From: Piscibacillus sp052246295 | GTDB lineage: Bacteria; Bacillota; Bacilli; Bacillales; Alkalibacillaceae | Length of the DNA stretch: 64,000 nucleotides | Assembly (NCBI GenBank): GCA_052246295.1 | Contig: JBQQCO010000002.1 | Strand: one strand, 5' to 3' | In this document: positions 53,710 through 62,194 of the stretch, piece after piece | Numbering within the stretch: position 1 is the first letter of the stretch | How the letters are laid out: every line of letters starts with the position of its first letter | The notes under the pieces: generated by a model | The model's input: only the letters and a program-made list of their open reading frames with translations | Told to the model about the DNA's origin: nothing | The model's database searches: none | Program-made: the position numbers and the translations under genes

Positions 53710-54228
53710 TTAACTGTATACTTGTTGGTAAAATTGATAAGTTTGTGTTTGGGCGTTTAAAGATGACCTTGGTACATATGACCAGTTCATATTTGAAATG
53801 AGCTCATTATATAAGTCTTGAATATGTGCTTGTTGTAAAGCCATATCTTCATGAGCCTTTTTAACATTTTGATTTTTCATCATAAGTGATGATGTAAAAT
53901 TCTCGTTTGCCATACATTTCGCCGTATTATGTGCTTCTAATGTAATCCACTTATCATGATAGGGCGCCTCTTGAACTTCCATATTTAGTGATATATCTGA
54001 GTAATCTGGGATAGGTGATACATTAATTGATTCATTATTATGAGGGTTAATAAAAGCCATCATGACTTTGACGTGATTTAACATGACTTCAGTCTGAAGT
54101 GATAAAATACTTTTTAATCTAGGGGTAGAAGATATATGATAGTAATACTGTAATTTGTTAATTACTCCTTCATGTGCAGCTAAATGTTCAGCCATTAAAC
54201 CAAGATCGATTGATGGTAAAGTTGACAT
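53710..54228 (-). CDS. Ferritin-like / spore coat F-like protein
   Basis: The 172-residue protein is largely helical, with His/Met-rich stretches (GLMAEHLAAHEGVINKLQYYYH, TEVMLNHVKVMMAF, ENFTSSLMMKNQNVKKAHEDMALQQ), suggestive of a ferritin-like four-helix bundle as in Coat-F family proteins. I do not recognise a characterised homologue. It lies in the copper block, upstream of the terminator shared with ydhK. ATG 54228 with AGAGGTG is preferred to GTG 54237. Confidence 0.65.
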   Translation of the reverse strand: MSTLPSIDLGLMAEHLAAHEGVINKLQYYYHISSTPRLKSILSLQTEVMLNHVKVMMAFINPHNNESINVSPIPDYSDISLNMEVQEAPYHDKWITLEAHNTAKCMANENFTSSLMMKNQNVKKAHEDMALQQAHIQDLYNELISNMNWSYVPRSSLNAQTQTYQFYQQVYS

Positions 54229-54285
54229 AGTTGACACCTCTTTATTTAATTTAATACAACATATGCCTAATCACAATTGAACGTT

Positions 54286-54320
54286 AAAAAAAGAAATCCC
54301 AAGTTTTAATTGGGATTTCC
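54286..54320 (-). terminator. Terminator of the SHOCT/oxidase operon
   Basis: On the minus strand GAAATCCCAA pairs with TTGGGATTTC, followed by T7. Confidence 0.9.
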
Positions 54321-54328
54321 ACTATGTT

Positions 54329-54577
54329 TTAATTTAATTTATTTTTTAATCGATCATATTCCTCTTCTGTAATCTCACCTTTAGCCAATCGTTCATTTAA
54401 GATTTCTAATGACTTATTATGGTTATCCTTGTTATTTGATTGCTTATTATTAGGCTTAAACATCCAGACAATGACAGCAATGATTAGTATAATAATCAAA
54501 ATCATGATAAAGGTAAATATAAAATTACCGAAAAATCCGCCGGCCATTCCCCCCATGTTGTTACCCCAATTCATCAT
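54329..54577 (-). CDS. SHOCT-domain membrane protein
   Basis: This 82-residue protein has a Gly/Met-rich N-terminus (MMNWGNNMGGMAGGFFGN), one transmembrane helix (about 20-43), and a C-terminal SHOCT helix (LEILNERLAKGEITEEEYDRLKNKL), a short oligomerisation motif. Such proteins commonly accompany copper genes. It starts 17 bases after the multicopper oxidase and is probably co-transcribed. GGAGG stands eight bases upstream. Confidence 0.88.
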   Translation of the reverse strand: MMNWGNNMGGMAGGFFGNFIFTFIMILIIILIIAVIVWMFKPNNKQSNNKDNHNKSLEILNERLAKGEITEEEYDRLKNKLN

Positions 54578-54594
54578 GAAAGTTTCCTCCTTAT

Positions 54595-56097
54595 TTATTT
54601 AGTGAAAGGTGAAAATACTCCTTTATAATCAACAATGGTCATCATACCTCGATCAGCGTGATTATTGTCGTGACAATGGAATAACCATTCTCCTTTGTTA
54701 TCTGCCTTAAAATAAATTTCAAAACTCTCACCAGGTTTTACATTAAGTAAATCTTTTACCATAGGTTTCTGTAATGTTTCTCCATTTTTCGAGACAACTT
54801 GAAAGCGGTGACCATGTAAATGCATAGGATGGTTTAGTCGGCCATTATTTTTAATAGTTACTTTAACTAAATCTCCCTCTTCAACTTGTATAGGTGGAGT
54901 GTTTGGGAAAATTTCATTATTTATTTGAAATACCATACCTTCACCCATATTCATTCCCATGCTTAAGTCCATTTCATAGCTAACATCTGGATTTGAAGGA
55001 ATATCATCAAAAATAAGTTGTTTACTCCCTACAGAAGCTCCATCAACATTCGAACCATCAGTAGAGATTTTTGGCTTGGCTTTTGAATAATCGACATCTT
55101 CATTATTGATTACTGGAATGTTGACATTTGTGGCTCCTTCTTCCGTTTCTGTTATATCAGAGATAAGCCAAGGTTCAGTATGGTTATTGGTAACTTCTAA
55201 ATCAACACGTTCACCGGGTGCAATTTCGATATTATTTGATTGTCCATTCTGTTCTATTGTATTGGCAGCATCATAGGCTAAAACTTTTACAGAATTTTCA
55301 GGAAAACTTAACTTGTGTACTTGATAACCTGCATTTATAATTCGAAATAGTGATTTTTCCCCCTCTTTAATAACAATTGGTTCAATGCTATTACCAGTTT
55401 TTCCGTTGACAGTATAAGTGTCATACATTTGTTTAGTATCAGCTTCGCCATCTCCTGACATACTACTCATCATCATATCTGGCATATTTGTAATGCTTTC
55501 ACGCTCTCCATCTGTTGACCACTCATCAAAAATCAATACTTCTTCATTTTCATATGAATATTCGGAATTACTTTCCTCTATGACTAACGAACCATAAAGC
55601 CCTTTATCAACTTGATAAGCACTATGCTCATGGGAATGGTACCAATAAGTGCCCGGGTGTTTTGCTTCAAATTCATAGGTGAACGTTTCCCCTGGTTGTA
55701 CAGCTTCCTGTGTTAAGTCTGGTACCCCATCCATAATGTTGGGGAGAATGGCTCCATGCCAATGAATCGTTACGGGAACATCAAGTTCATTACTCAAATT
55801 AACTTTTAAAATATCCCCTTCTGTAACACGTAATGGTTCACCAGGAACCGTCCCGTTGTATGTCCAAGCATTCACTTCCTTGTTTTGATCTAAAGACCAT
55901 TTTACTTTTTGAGCTTTGAGATTGTATTCGGTGACGTTTTTACTTTCATCAGATTTTTCATACATATCTACGATACTAACCTCTCCGTTAATAATGTCTG
56001 GTTTTCCTTTTTCAAATATAAAAGAGTAATAATAAGTGCCAAATCCTATTAATAGTAAAACTAATATTAATATTGATCCTATAATTTTTCTTTTCAT
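54595..56097 (-). CDS. Multicopper oxidase
   Basis: This 500-residue secreted or membrane-anchored oxidase has an N-terminal hydrophobic segment (residues 5-25) and three cupredoxin domains. The four copper-binding motifs are complete: TIHWHGAILP, YWYHSHEHS, NHPMHLHGHRF and WLFHCHDNNHADRGMM, the last supplying the type 1 copper Cys, His and Met ligands. It likely oxidises Cu(I) to Cu(II) or similar substrates outside the cell. Met-rich MPDMMMSSMSGDG (about residue 215) resembles CueO-like Met-rich inserts. A regulatory box lies 38 bases upstream. Confidence 0.95.
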   Translation of the reverse strand: MKRKIIGSILILVLLLIGFGTYYYSFIFEKGKPDIINGEVSIVDMYEKSDESKNVTEYNLKAQKVKWSLDQNKEVNAWTYNGTVPGEPLRVTEGDILKVNLSNELDVPVTIHWHGAILPNIMDGVPDLTQEAVQPGETFTYEFEAKHPGTYWYHSHEHSAYQVDKGLYGSLVIEESNSEYSYENEEVLIFDEWSTDGERESITNMPDMMMSSMSGDGEADTKQMYDTYTVNGKTGNSIEPIVIKEGEKSLFRIINAGYQVHKLSFPENSVKVLAYDAANTIEQNGQSNNIEIAPGERVDLEVTNNHTEPWLISDITETEEGATNVNIPVINNEDVDYSKAKPKISTDGSNVDGASVGSKQLIFDDIPSNPDVSYEMDLSMGMNMGEGMVFQINNEIFPNTPPIQVEEGDLVKVTIKNNGRLNHPMHLHGHRFQVVSKNGETLQKPMVKDLLNVKPGESFEIYFKADNKGEWLFHCHDNNHADRGMMTIVDYKGVFSPFTK

Positions 56098-56134
56098 TTA
56101 GTAACCCTCCACTAGTATCTTTTTACCCTAAACA

Positions 56135-56151
56135 TTTGCAGAAACTGTGCA
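56135..56151 (-). promoter_or_regulatory. Copper-block direct-repeat box, copy C
   Basis: Minus strand TGCACAGTTTCTGCAAA, with AGGGTAAAA following, lies 38 bases upstream of the multicopper oxidase start and between it and the divergent Cys-rich protein gene. Half-sites are 11 bp apart. Confidence 0.65.
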
Positions 56152-56239
56152 TTATTCGTTAATTATCTTTTAAATAAGCATTATGAATTTATATTTATTG
56201 GTTAATCTAAGAAATGAATAAAATGAAAGGAGTGGTTTT

Positions 56240-56584
56240 ATGGGAGTACTATCTACAACACCAACCAATATGGATTCATGTATTGAAGCATGTCTAAAAT
56301 GTCTTCGAGCTTGTGAGGAATGTTTTACAGCTTGTTTGCAAGAACCAGATGTACAAGCACGCACTAATTGTTTGCAACTATTAAATGATTGTGCTGAAAT
56401 TTGTGGTCAAGCCGCCCAATATATGGCGAGAAATAGTAGTTTATCCCCTAGCCTATGTGGAGTATGTGCTCAAGTTTGTGACCAATGTGCAATTGAGTGT
56501 GAAAAGATGCAAGATACTCATTGTAAAGAATGTGCACAAATCTGTCGTGATTGTGCGCAACAGTGCCGTAGTATGGCAGGATAA
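56240..56584 (+). CDS. Four-helix bundle copper-binding protein (Csp/DUF326)
   Basis: The 114-residue protein has 19 cysteines spaced along predicted helices (CIEACLKCLRACEECFTACL, CGVCAQVCDQCAIEC, CKECAQICRDCAQQC), the hallmark of the DUF326 copper storage proteins. These bind many Cu(I) ions inside a four-helix bundle. No signal peptide is visible, so it is the cytosolic (Csp3-like) type. It is divergent from the multicopper oxidase, shares its intergenic regulatory box, and ends at a strong terminator. Confidence 0.95.
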   Translation: MGVLSTTPTNMDSCIEACLKCLRACEECFTACLQEPDVQARTNCLQLLNDCAEICGQAAQYMARNSSLSPSLCGVCAQVCDQCAIECEKMQDTHCKECAQICRDCAQQCRSMAG

Positions 56585-56593
56585 ATCTTCACT

Positions 56594-56624
56594 AATGGTA
56601 CAAGCTAATGATTAGCTTGTACCA
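56594..56624 (+). terminator. Terminator of the Cys-rich protein gene
   Basis: AATGGTACAAGCTA pairs with TAGCTTGTACCATT, followed by TTGTTTT. Confidence 0.88.
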
Positions 56625-56646
56625 TTTTGTTTTGGAGGTGTTTTTT

Positions 56647-56904
56647 ATGAACATATCAGAAAACTATAATCCAGGAGATGTTGTGTATGTGATGTATCGT
56701 AATCCACATACTCAAAGTGTTGCTCAGGTTCAAGAAGCGGCAGTTGCTCAGCATCCTAATGAGCCTGGTCAGTTGGCATTATTTTTATATGATACGTATT
56801 ATCCTTTAGACGACCAAATTGCAGTATTTAAATCACAAGAAGAAGCAAATGAAGCATATGATTTTTATTTTGGACAAGTGGATGGGGAGAACTTCTATGG
56901 TTAA
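56647..56904 (+). CDS. splA: SplA-like regulator of the spore photoproduct lyase operon
   Basis: This 85-residue protein matches the SplA domain (GDVVYVMYRNPHTQSVAQVQEAAV, then PGQLALFLYDTYYPL). In B. subtilis SplA is encoded directly upstream of splB and lowers its expression. Here it starts at ATG 56647 behind GGAGGTG, and its stop overlaps the splB start by eight bases, so the two are translated together. Confidence 0.9.
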   Translation: MNISENYNPGDVVYVMYRNPHTQSVAQVQEAAVAQHPNEPGQLALFLYDTYYPLDDQIAVFKSQEEANEAYDFYFGQVDGENFYG

Positions 56905-57924
56905 GCCATTTTTACCGGAATTGGTATATGTAGAACCTAAAGCGTTAGATTACACCTTGGGCAAAGAGTTAGTTAATAAATTTGAGCATATGGGGATTGA
57001 AATTAGAGAAACAACATCACATAATCATATTCGGAATCTACCTGGAGACAATCATTTTCAACAATACCGAGTTGCTAAATCAACATTAGTCGTTGGTTTA
57101 AGAAAAACATTAAAGTTTGATACATCCAAGCCTTCAGCTGAATATGCTATTCCACTTGCAACAGGTTGTATGAGGCATTGTCATTATTGCTACTTGCAAA
57201 CAACGATGGGCAGTAAGCCATATATACGAACTTACGTGAATGTTGAAGAGGTGTTAGAACAGGTTGAGAAATATATGCAAGAGCGGGCACCTGAAATTAC
57301 ACGCTTTGAGGCTTCGTGTACATCTGATATTGTGGGGATTGACCATTTGACCCACACATTAAAAAGAACCATAGAATACTTTGGGGAATCGGACCTTGGA
57401 CAATTGCGTTTTGTAACGAAGTTTTCTCATGTGGATCATTTACTAGATGCTAAACATACGGTAAAACGCGTTTTCGCTTTAGCATTAACGCGGACTATGT
57501 GATTAAGTACTTCGAGCCAGGGACATCGAAATTAGATGATCGATTAGAAGCTGCTAGGAAAGTAGCCGAAGCAGGATATCCTTTAGGGTTTATAGTTGCA
57601 CCTATATATTTGCACGAAGGCTGGAAGAAAGGCTATAAAGAAATGTTTGAAAAGCTTGAAGCTTTACTTCCACATTACGCTCGACAAGATCTAACTTTTG
57701 AATTCATTCAGCATCGTTTTACAAAGCCAGCAAAGAAAACAATTGAGAAAAACTATCCCATGACTAAGTTAGAGTTAGATGAAGAAAAGCGTAAACCTAA
57801 ATGGGGTAAATATGGGATTTGGAAATACGTTTACACTGATGAAGAACAAGAGGATATGAAAAACACGCTAGGAAAATATTTAGATGATTATTTTCCTGAA
57901 GCTAAGTTTGAATATTTTACGTAA
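56897..57924 (+). pseudogene. splB: Spore photoproduct lyase, disrupted by a one-base deletion
   Basis: SplB is a radical-SAM enzyme that repairs the thymine dimer 'spore photoproduct' during germination. The first part has the iron-sulfur cysteines C91, C95 and C98 (GCMRHCHYC) and the hydrogen-donor Cys141 in FEASCTSD. After DAKH (about 57456) the frame breaks and stops at 57502. Inserting one base in the GG at 57460-57461 restores HTGKTRFRFSINADYVIKYF and continuous homology to 57924. The restored protein is exactly 342 residues, the B. subtilis length. It is either a recent mutation or a sequence error. Confidence 0.92.
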
Positions 57925-57960
57925 TAAGGTGGTTGGGATCATTCAACCACCTTATTTTTT
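57924..57960. terminator. Bidirectional terminator between splB and tgl
   Basis: ATAAGGTGGTTG pairs with CAACCACCTTAT around a GGATCATT loop, followed by T6 on the plus strand. Confidence 0.88.
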
Positions 57961-58797
57961 AAGATAAAACATATTTAAGTAGTAAAGATACTTACTACTT
58001 GGTATTGAAGGTTCATCATGGTGAATAACTTCTAACTGTGGCTTATTAGAAATAATTGTTCTCATTGATGTGACGTTAGCTAAATATCTGAAGTGAGGAC
58101 GCGTCAATGTTTTGACCAGATAAGCAGAACGAGTACTACCGGACCTTCTATTTTGATTTAAAAAATTTAAGATTTGGTCTGCTGAAGTTATGCCTATTCC
58201 ATGACCGAAGTAACTGCCATCTTCCATGACAACAGCATTTTCGCCTTGCCACCAAGGTGTTCGAGGATTTACATCAGGATTTTTAAAATAAACGATGTCT
58301 CCTGGAATTAAATGTTCTGTATCAATATTTTGTAGACGCAGATCAGAATCTGCATGCCAGCTATATAGATATAAGTTTTTAAAAAGTCGATTGAACTGTT
58401 GTTTGTCAATCGTGTTTAATACTGAGTGATAGTAAATAATTAACATAGCTGTTGCACATTCAAAACCGTACAAATGGCTGTTTAAATATATATCTTCTAT
58501 CGCATCAGCAGGTTCTACGTTTGACTTAAGTTTGAAACCTCCTAAAATCGTTCTAGTCCAAAACTCTGGATTACAACGAGAGTTCGCAAACACTTCAAAT
58601 TCAGCTTGACTCTGGTTCATTAACCTTGCGCTATTCATAATATTTTTTCTTAACGTGATTTCGAATTCAAGTTCATACATAGATTGATAAGCGTAGGTTA
58701 ATGGATCACTTAATAAACTGTTAAAGATAACCCTTTCAATCGGGTCAAGTGATAAATAGTTAGCATTTTGAAGGTTGTTACCAGCAACTCTAATCAT
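57952..58797 (-). CDS. tgl: Spore coat protein-glutamine gamma-glutamyltransferase Tgl
   Basis: Tgl crosslinks lysine and glutamine side chains of coat proteins during spore maturation. The 281-residue protein has the nucleophile Cys114 in YGFECATAMLIIYY and conserved WRGENV-like WWQGENAVVMEDG and YFGHGIGI segments, as in B. subtilis Tgl (245 aa); it has about 35 extra C-terminal residues. AGGAGCGG precedes the ATG at 58797. It converges on splB. Confidence 0.93.
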   Translation of the reverse strand: MIRVAGNNLQNANYLSLDPIERVIFNSLLSDPLTYAYQSMYELEFEITLRKNIMNSARLMNQSQAEFEVFANSRCNPEFWTRTILGGFKLKSNVEPADAIEDIYLNSHLYGFECATAMLIIYYHSVLNTIDKQQFNRLFKNLYLYSWHADSDLRLQNIDTEHLIPGDIVYFKNPDVNPRTPWWQGENAVVMEDGSYFGHGIGITSADQILNFLNQNRRSGSTRSAYLVKTLTRPHFRYLANVTSMRTIISNKPQLEVIHHDEPSIPSSKYLYYLNMFYLKK

Positions 58798-58912
58798 ACC
58801 AACCGCTCCTATACAAAATTGGGTGTTAGTGTATATTACTCAATAAGAACGAGGTCGGTGATGAATAAAATTTGATTATTCTCGCAAACTATAGATAAAG
58901 GAGGATGATCAC

Positions 58913-59140
58913 ATGAATCAAGAAACTTTCGTTGCTGTTAGAAAAGACAAAGATGGTGACATCACTCATTTCAAAACGTCAAGTGGGCGTGAGTTGGATT
59001 ATGAACAAGCATTAGCAGAGATACAAAATGGCACCATTGAGGGTGTCAATATTGGAGAAGCTAGAAATGGGAGACCTGTCATCCGTGGCAACGCAGACGG
59101 GGATCCGACGAACAATTTAGATAATCTTGAAACGTTTTAA
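58913..59140 (+). CDS. DUF3892 small protein
   Basis: The 75-residue protein starts MNQETFVAVRKDKDGDITHFKTSSG and matches DUF3892 small proteins common in Bacillaceae. It ends NADGDPTNNLDNLETF. It is hydrophilic and acidic, with no signal. Function is unknown. It has an AAAGGAGG site and its own terminator. Confidence 0.88.
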   Translation: MNQETFVAVRKDKDGDITHFKTSSGRELDYEQALAEIQNGTIEGVNIGEARNGRPVIRGNADGDPTNNLDNLETF

Positions 59141-59146
59141 TATATG

Positions 59147-59178
59147 AAGCACCAGCCAAAAGCGGTTGGTGCTTTTCC
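59147..59178 (+). terminator. Terminator of the DUF3892 gene
   Basis: AAGCACCAGCC pairs with GGTTGGTGCTT, followed by TTCCTTT. Confidence 0.8.
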
Positions 59179-59244
59179 TTTATCGTAATTAAAGAAACTT
59201 TGTTAATATTGAAAGTAGAAAATTTATTTAAAGGTGGTCATAAG

Positions 59245-59415
59245 ATGACTAAAGGCACAACTCCTAACCGATTGATTTATGAAAAATCGCCCTATCTATT
59301 ACAACACGCATATAACCCAGTCGATTGGTATCCGTGGAGTGATGAGGTATTTGAAAAAGCAAAAGAAGAAAACAAGCCAATTTTTCTAAGCATTGGCTAT
59401 TCAACTTGTCATTGA
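59245..59415 (+). pseudogene. yyaL: 5' fragment of yyaL (DUF255 thioredoxin-domain protein), interrupted by an integrative element
   Basis: The first 56 residues match the start of the YyaL/DUF255 family (TPNRLIYEKSPYLLQHAYNP, VDWYPWSDEVF, FLSIGYSTCH). The family is about 650-690 residues long, and STCHWCHVM is its thioredoxin-like motif. Here TGA follows STCH, because foreign DNA starts within that motif. A good AAAGGTGG site precedes ATG 59245. The rest of the gene is expected at the right end of the element, outside this window. Confidence 0.92.
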
Positions 59416-59416
59416 T
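59401..59416. other. Left attachment junction (attL) of the serine-recombinase element
   Basis: The yyaL reading frame and family similarity end inside TCAACTTGTCATTG, 75 bases upstream of the large serine recombinase start. Intact relatives would continue Trp-Cys-His here, so TGTCATTG or part of it is the likely crossover core. The right junction is not in the window. Confidence 0.7.
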
Positions 59417-59490
59417 AACATGTTCGTTTGACTACACATAACAAAAATGCTATCTTATCAGTAATTACTTAATTTATAGGGTGGTTATTG

Positions 59491-60996
59491 ATGGAATACA
59501 AAGACAAAATTAAAAATGTGGCTATATATTTACGTAAATCCCGTAATAATGAAGGTGAAGAAACCGAAGAAACTTTACAAAAGCATAAGCAAAGATTATT
59601 AGAAATTGCTACTAAAAACAATTGGAAATATCAACTATTCCAAGAAGTAGGAAGTAGTATGAATGAAAATAGACCTGAATATTCCAGAATGTTAGAAGCA
59701 CTTAAAGAAGGATTATTCGATGCAGTATTATCAGTAAATCTTGCACGTGTTACACGTGATGATGCAGAAGCACCTAAATTTATGAATTTAATAAGAAATG
59801 AAGATATATTATTTGTTACTGATAGTGAAAAAATTTATGATTTAGAAAATCAGGATGATTGGAAAATACTTAAATTTCATGGCTTTATGGATAACATGGA
59901 ATATGAAAACATTAAAGCACAGTTAAGAAAAGGTAAAAAAGATAGTGCGAAGCTTGGAAAGTGGTCAAATGGTACACCTAATTATGGATATGTTTATAAT
60001 AAGCTTGAAAAGAAATTAGAAATAGATGAACAAAAAGCTAAAGTTGTAAGGTTAGCTTATCAATGGGTTATTGATGGTATGGGTGTAGATAATGTAGCAA
60101 TTGAGTTAAACAAGTTAGGTTATCGTACTAATAAAGGCAAATATTTTCATGGTCATACAATTAAAAGAATGATTGAAGCTGAAATATATAAAGGATGGAT
60201 AGTGTCGAACAAAATAAAAGGTAGAAATAAAACTGAAGGAAAGTTAAGACCTGAAGATGAATGGATAATTGTTAAGGATGCACATGAACCAATAATTGAT
60301 GAAGATACATGGGATAAAGCTAATGAATCTTTAGAAGCTAGAAAGCAACTTTCACCACGTGCTAAACAAAGAAGGCACGGATTATCAGGGATAATTAAGT
60401 GTGCTAATTGTGGTAAAGCACATGCAGTTAGTAACCGTAAAGATAGGGGGAATGTTAAAGTACTTCAACCATGTAAAAAGAAAAATAGTCTTGGCGTTAC
60501 ATGTAAAAATAAAGGTTACAATTATTATAAAATGTTGGAACTAATTATAAATGAAGTTAAAGAACACAAAGAACAAGTTAAATCCTACTTATCAGACTAC
60601 AAAGAAGATAATGGTGTGATTGATGCTAAAGATGAAAAATTAAACCAGCTTGAAGCACAAATAAACAAAGTCAAAAAAGCACTAAAGATGCTTCAGATTC
60701 AACTTGAAGAAGAATTAATTGATATACCTGGATTTAAGGAACGTAAAAGGGAAAGAATGGAACAATTGAATCAGCTAGAAGAAGAATATAATAAATTAGC
60801 TGATACAACTAAAGAAGATGAAATAAACGCTTTACAAAATTATACAAGCAGACTGGAAGTGTTTTTAAATGAGTGGGATAAACTAGATGATGAAAAGCTA
60901 AATCTGGGTTTAAGAACATTTATAGATAAAGCAGTTTGGCAATATCCTAAAAATGCAGAAAATCCACAATTAAATATAGTATGGAAAGCTAATTAA
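59491..60996 (+). CDS. Large serine recombinase (site-specific integrase)
   Basis: This 501-residue recombinase has the resolvase catalytic domain with nucleophile Ser17 in VAIYLRKSRNNE and RVTRDD downstream. A recombinase domain follows (GTPNYGYVYNKLEKKLEIDEQ, GYRTNKGKYFHGHTIKRMI), then a zinc-ribbon (CANCGKAH near 305, with later cysteines in QPCKKK and VTCKNK) and a long coiled-coil insertion. That is the full domain set of phage-type integrases. It lies right after attL and presumably integrates and excises the element at yyaL. ATG 59491 follows AGGGTGG. Confidence 0.96.
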   Translation: MEYKDKIKNVAIYLRKSRNNEGEETEETLQKHKQRLLEIATKNNWKYQLFQEVGSSMNENRPEYSRMLEALKEGLFDAVLSVNLARVTRDDAEAPKFMNLIRNEDILFVTDSEKIYDLENQDDWKILKFHGFMDNMEYENIKAQLRKGKKDSAKLGKWSNGTPNYGYVYNKLEKKLEIDEQKAKVVRLAYQWVIDGMGVDNVAIELNKLGYRTNKGKYFHGHTIKRMIEAEIYKGWIVSNKIKGRNKTEGKLRPEDEWIIVKDAHEPIIDEDTWDKANESLEARKQLSPRAKQRRHGLSGIIKCANCGKAHAVSNRKDRGNVKVLQPCKKKNSLGVTCKNKGYNYYKMLELIINEVKEHKEQVKSYLSDYKEDNGVIDAKDEKLNQLEAQINKVKKALKMLQIQLEEELIDIPGFKERKRERMEQLNQLEEEYNKLADTTKEDEINALQNYTSRLEVFLNEWDKLDDEKLNLGLRTFIDKAVWQYPKNAENPQLNIVWKAN

Positions 60997-61029
60997 AAAG
61001 GGTGCTGGTTCTTATCAGCATCCTTTTTT
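60996..61029. terminator. Terminator of the serine recombinase gene
   Basis: AAAAGGGTGCTG pairs with CAGCATCCTTTT (one G-U), followed by T6. Its right half overlaps the 3' end of the convergent 49-codon gene. Confidence 0.85.
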
Positions 61030-61164
61030 CGTTGCACTTAATATACCTTTTGCAATTAATTCTATGTTAGGTTGATTAATTTGATTAATTTCTACTGTTA
61101 TTTCCTTACCATTTACATTTTGTTTTACTTGTTTATTCTTTACATAATTAATTGAATTTTGCAT
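61015..61164 (-). CDS. 49-residue protein convergent to the recombinase
   Basis: A 49-codon frame reads MQNSINYVKNKQVKQ... and continues GKEITVEINQINQPNIELIAKGILSA, ending in KKGC. It starts at ATG 61164 with AGGAAGG nine bases upstream and ends in the recombinase terminator. I do not recognise a family. A small frame at this position is a recurring layout next to phage-type serine integrases, so a recombination-directionality or regulatory role is possible but unproven. Confidence 0.5.
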   Translation of the reverse strand: MQNSINYVKNKQVKQNVNGKEITVEINQINQPNIELIAKGILSATKKGC

Positions 61165-61311
61165 TCTGTAATACCTTCCTAATCGTGTGTTTTGTCTTAC
61201 ACACCTGAAACAACAGAAAGAAGTTATTCAGACATAAAAAATTTAGTTTGTTTATGGTATATTATTTATTAGGAATATTAGAAATATTTTACTTATAAAG
61301 GGGGAGTTGTT

Positions 61312-62175
61312 TTGAGTAATAATTACTATTCATACAGAAACGGAATAATAAATAATTATCATAGACTAGGTTTGAACGATTTAATAGGTTATTTTCAAAA
61401 AATATACTTTAAGTATTTTGAAATGAATGCATTTAACAATTTTTTCTCTGAAATAGGTGATGAATTTGAATTATATTTTATTGAAAACTTTGGTAAACCA
61501 GCATTATTACCTTTCAACTCTAATAATAATTACTCTGAAGATGATATATTTGATTTGATAGAATTACTTTATGAGAAGATTGGTTATTCACTAGATTATT
61601 TTTATAACAAACCAAGAATAGTAGAAAAGAATGGTAAGAAGTTGAATAAATTTGATATTGATTTTGAAATATATAATCAATACAAAGAGGCAAATTTTAA
61701 TATAAAGGAGTCATTTAGAAAAGAAGTCAATAGAGTCCTGAAACTATATCAAGAAGGATTCTATTTATCTGATTCAGGTGAACTACGAAGAAAACCTATA
61801 AATGAAATGGATTCTCTTATAGATAATGAGATAGAAGTTTCCGAAAGCAATGATAGGGATAAAGTTAATGCAGATAAAGTTGAATTAGCTAAATCATATT
61901 TCTTTAAGCGTGATGCAACTGATAGAGATAAAAAGTATGCATTAATAATTCTAGGGGAAGTATTAGAAAATAATAGAAAGGATGTTAAAAGGAAATTAAC
62001 TAGTAGCGATGAAAAAGATTTATTTGAAATTCTTAATGGTTATAACATAAGGCATAGTGATTTTAAACAAAAAGATAATTACCCGAGTGAAATTTATTAT
62101 GAATGGATGTTCTATCTTTTGCTTTCAAGTGTTAATGCTTATTACAAAATTCGTAATTACTATAAAGATAACTAA
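61312..62175 (+). CDS. Uncharacterised element protein with HEPN-like C-terminus
   Basis: The 287-residue protein is very rich in Asn, Tyr, Phe and Lys and has no signal or membrane segment. The C-terminal part (about 205-287) reads DEKDLFEILNGYNIRHSDFK...YYEWMFYLLLSSVNAYYKIRNY. This resembles helical HEPN/abortive-infection-like C-terminal domains with an (N/G)xxIRH motif. That resemblance is from memory, not from a search. The TTG at 61312 has AAAGGGGGAG upstream. It is followed by the YjcQ-like gene with a 19-base gap. Confidence 0.6.
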   Translation: MSNNYYSYRNGIINNYHRLGLNDLIGYFQKIYFKYFEMNAFNNFFSEIGDEFELYFIENFGKPALLPFNSNNNYSEDDIFDLIELLYEKIGYSLDYFYNKPRIVEKNGKKLNKFDIDFEIYNQYKEANFNIKESFRKEVNRVLKLYQEGFYLSDSGELRRKPINEMDSLIDNEIEVSESNDRDKVNADKVELAKSYFFKRDATDRDKKYALIILGEVLENNRKDVKRKLTSSDEKDLFEILNGYNIRHSDFKQKDNYPSEIYYEWMFYLLLSSVNAYYKIRNYYKDN

Positions 62176-62194
62176 ATTTGAAAGGGGAATAATA

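Noticed and set aside
56385..56615. 76-codon plus-strand frame overlapping the Cys-rich protein gene
   Set aside because: It is the +1 frame of the Cys-rich gene and has no start signal; cysteine spacing identifies the other frame as real.
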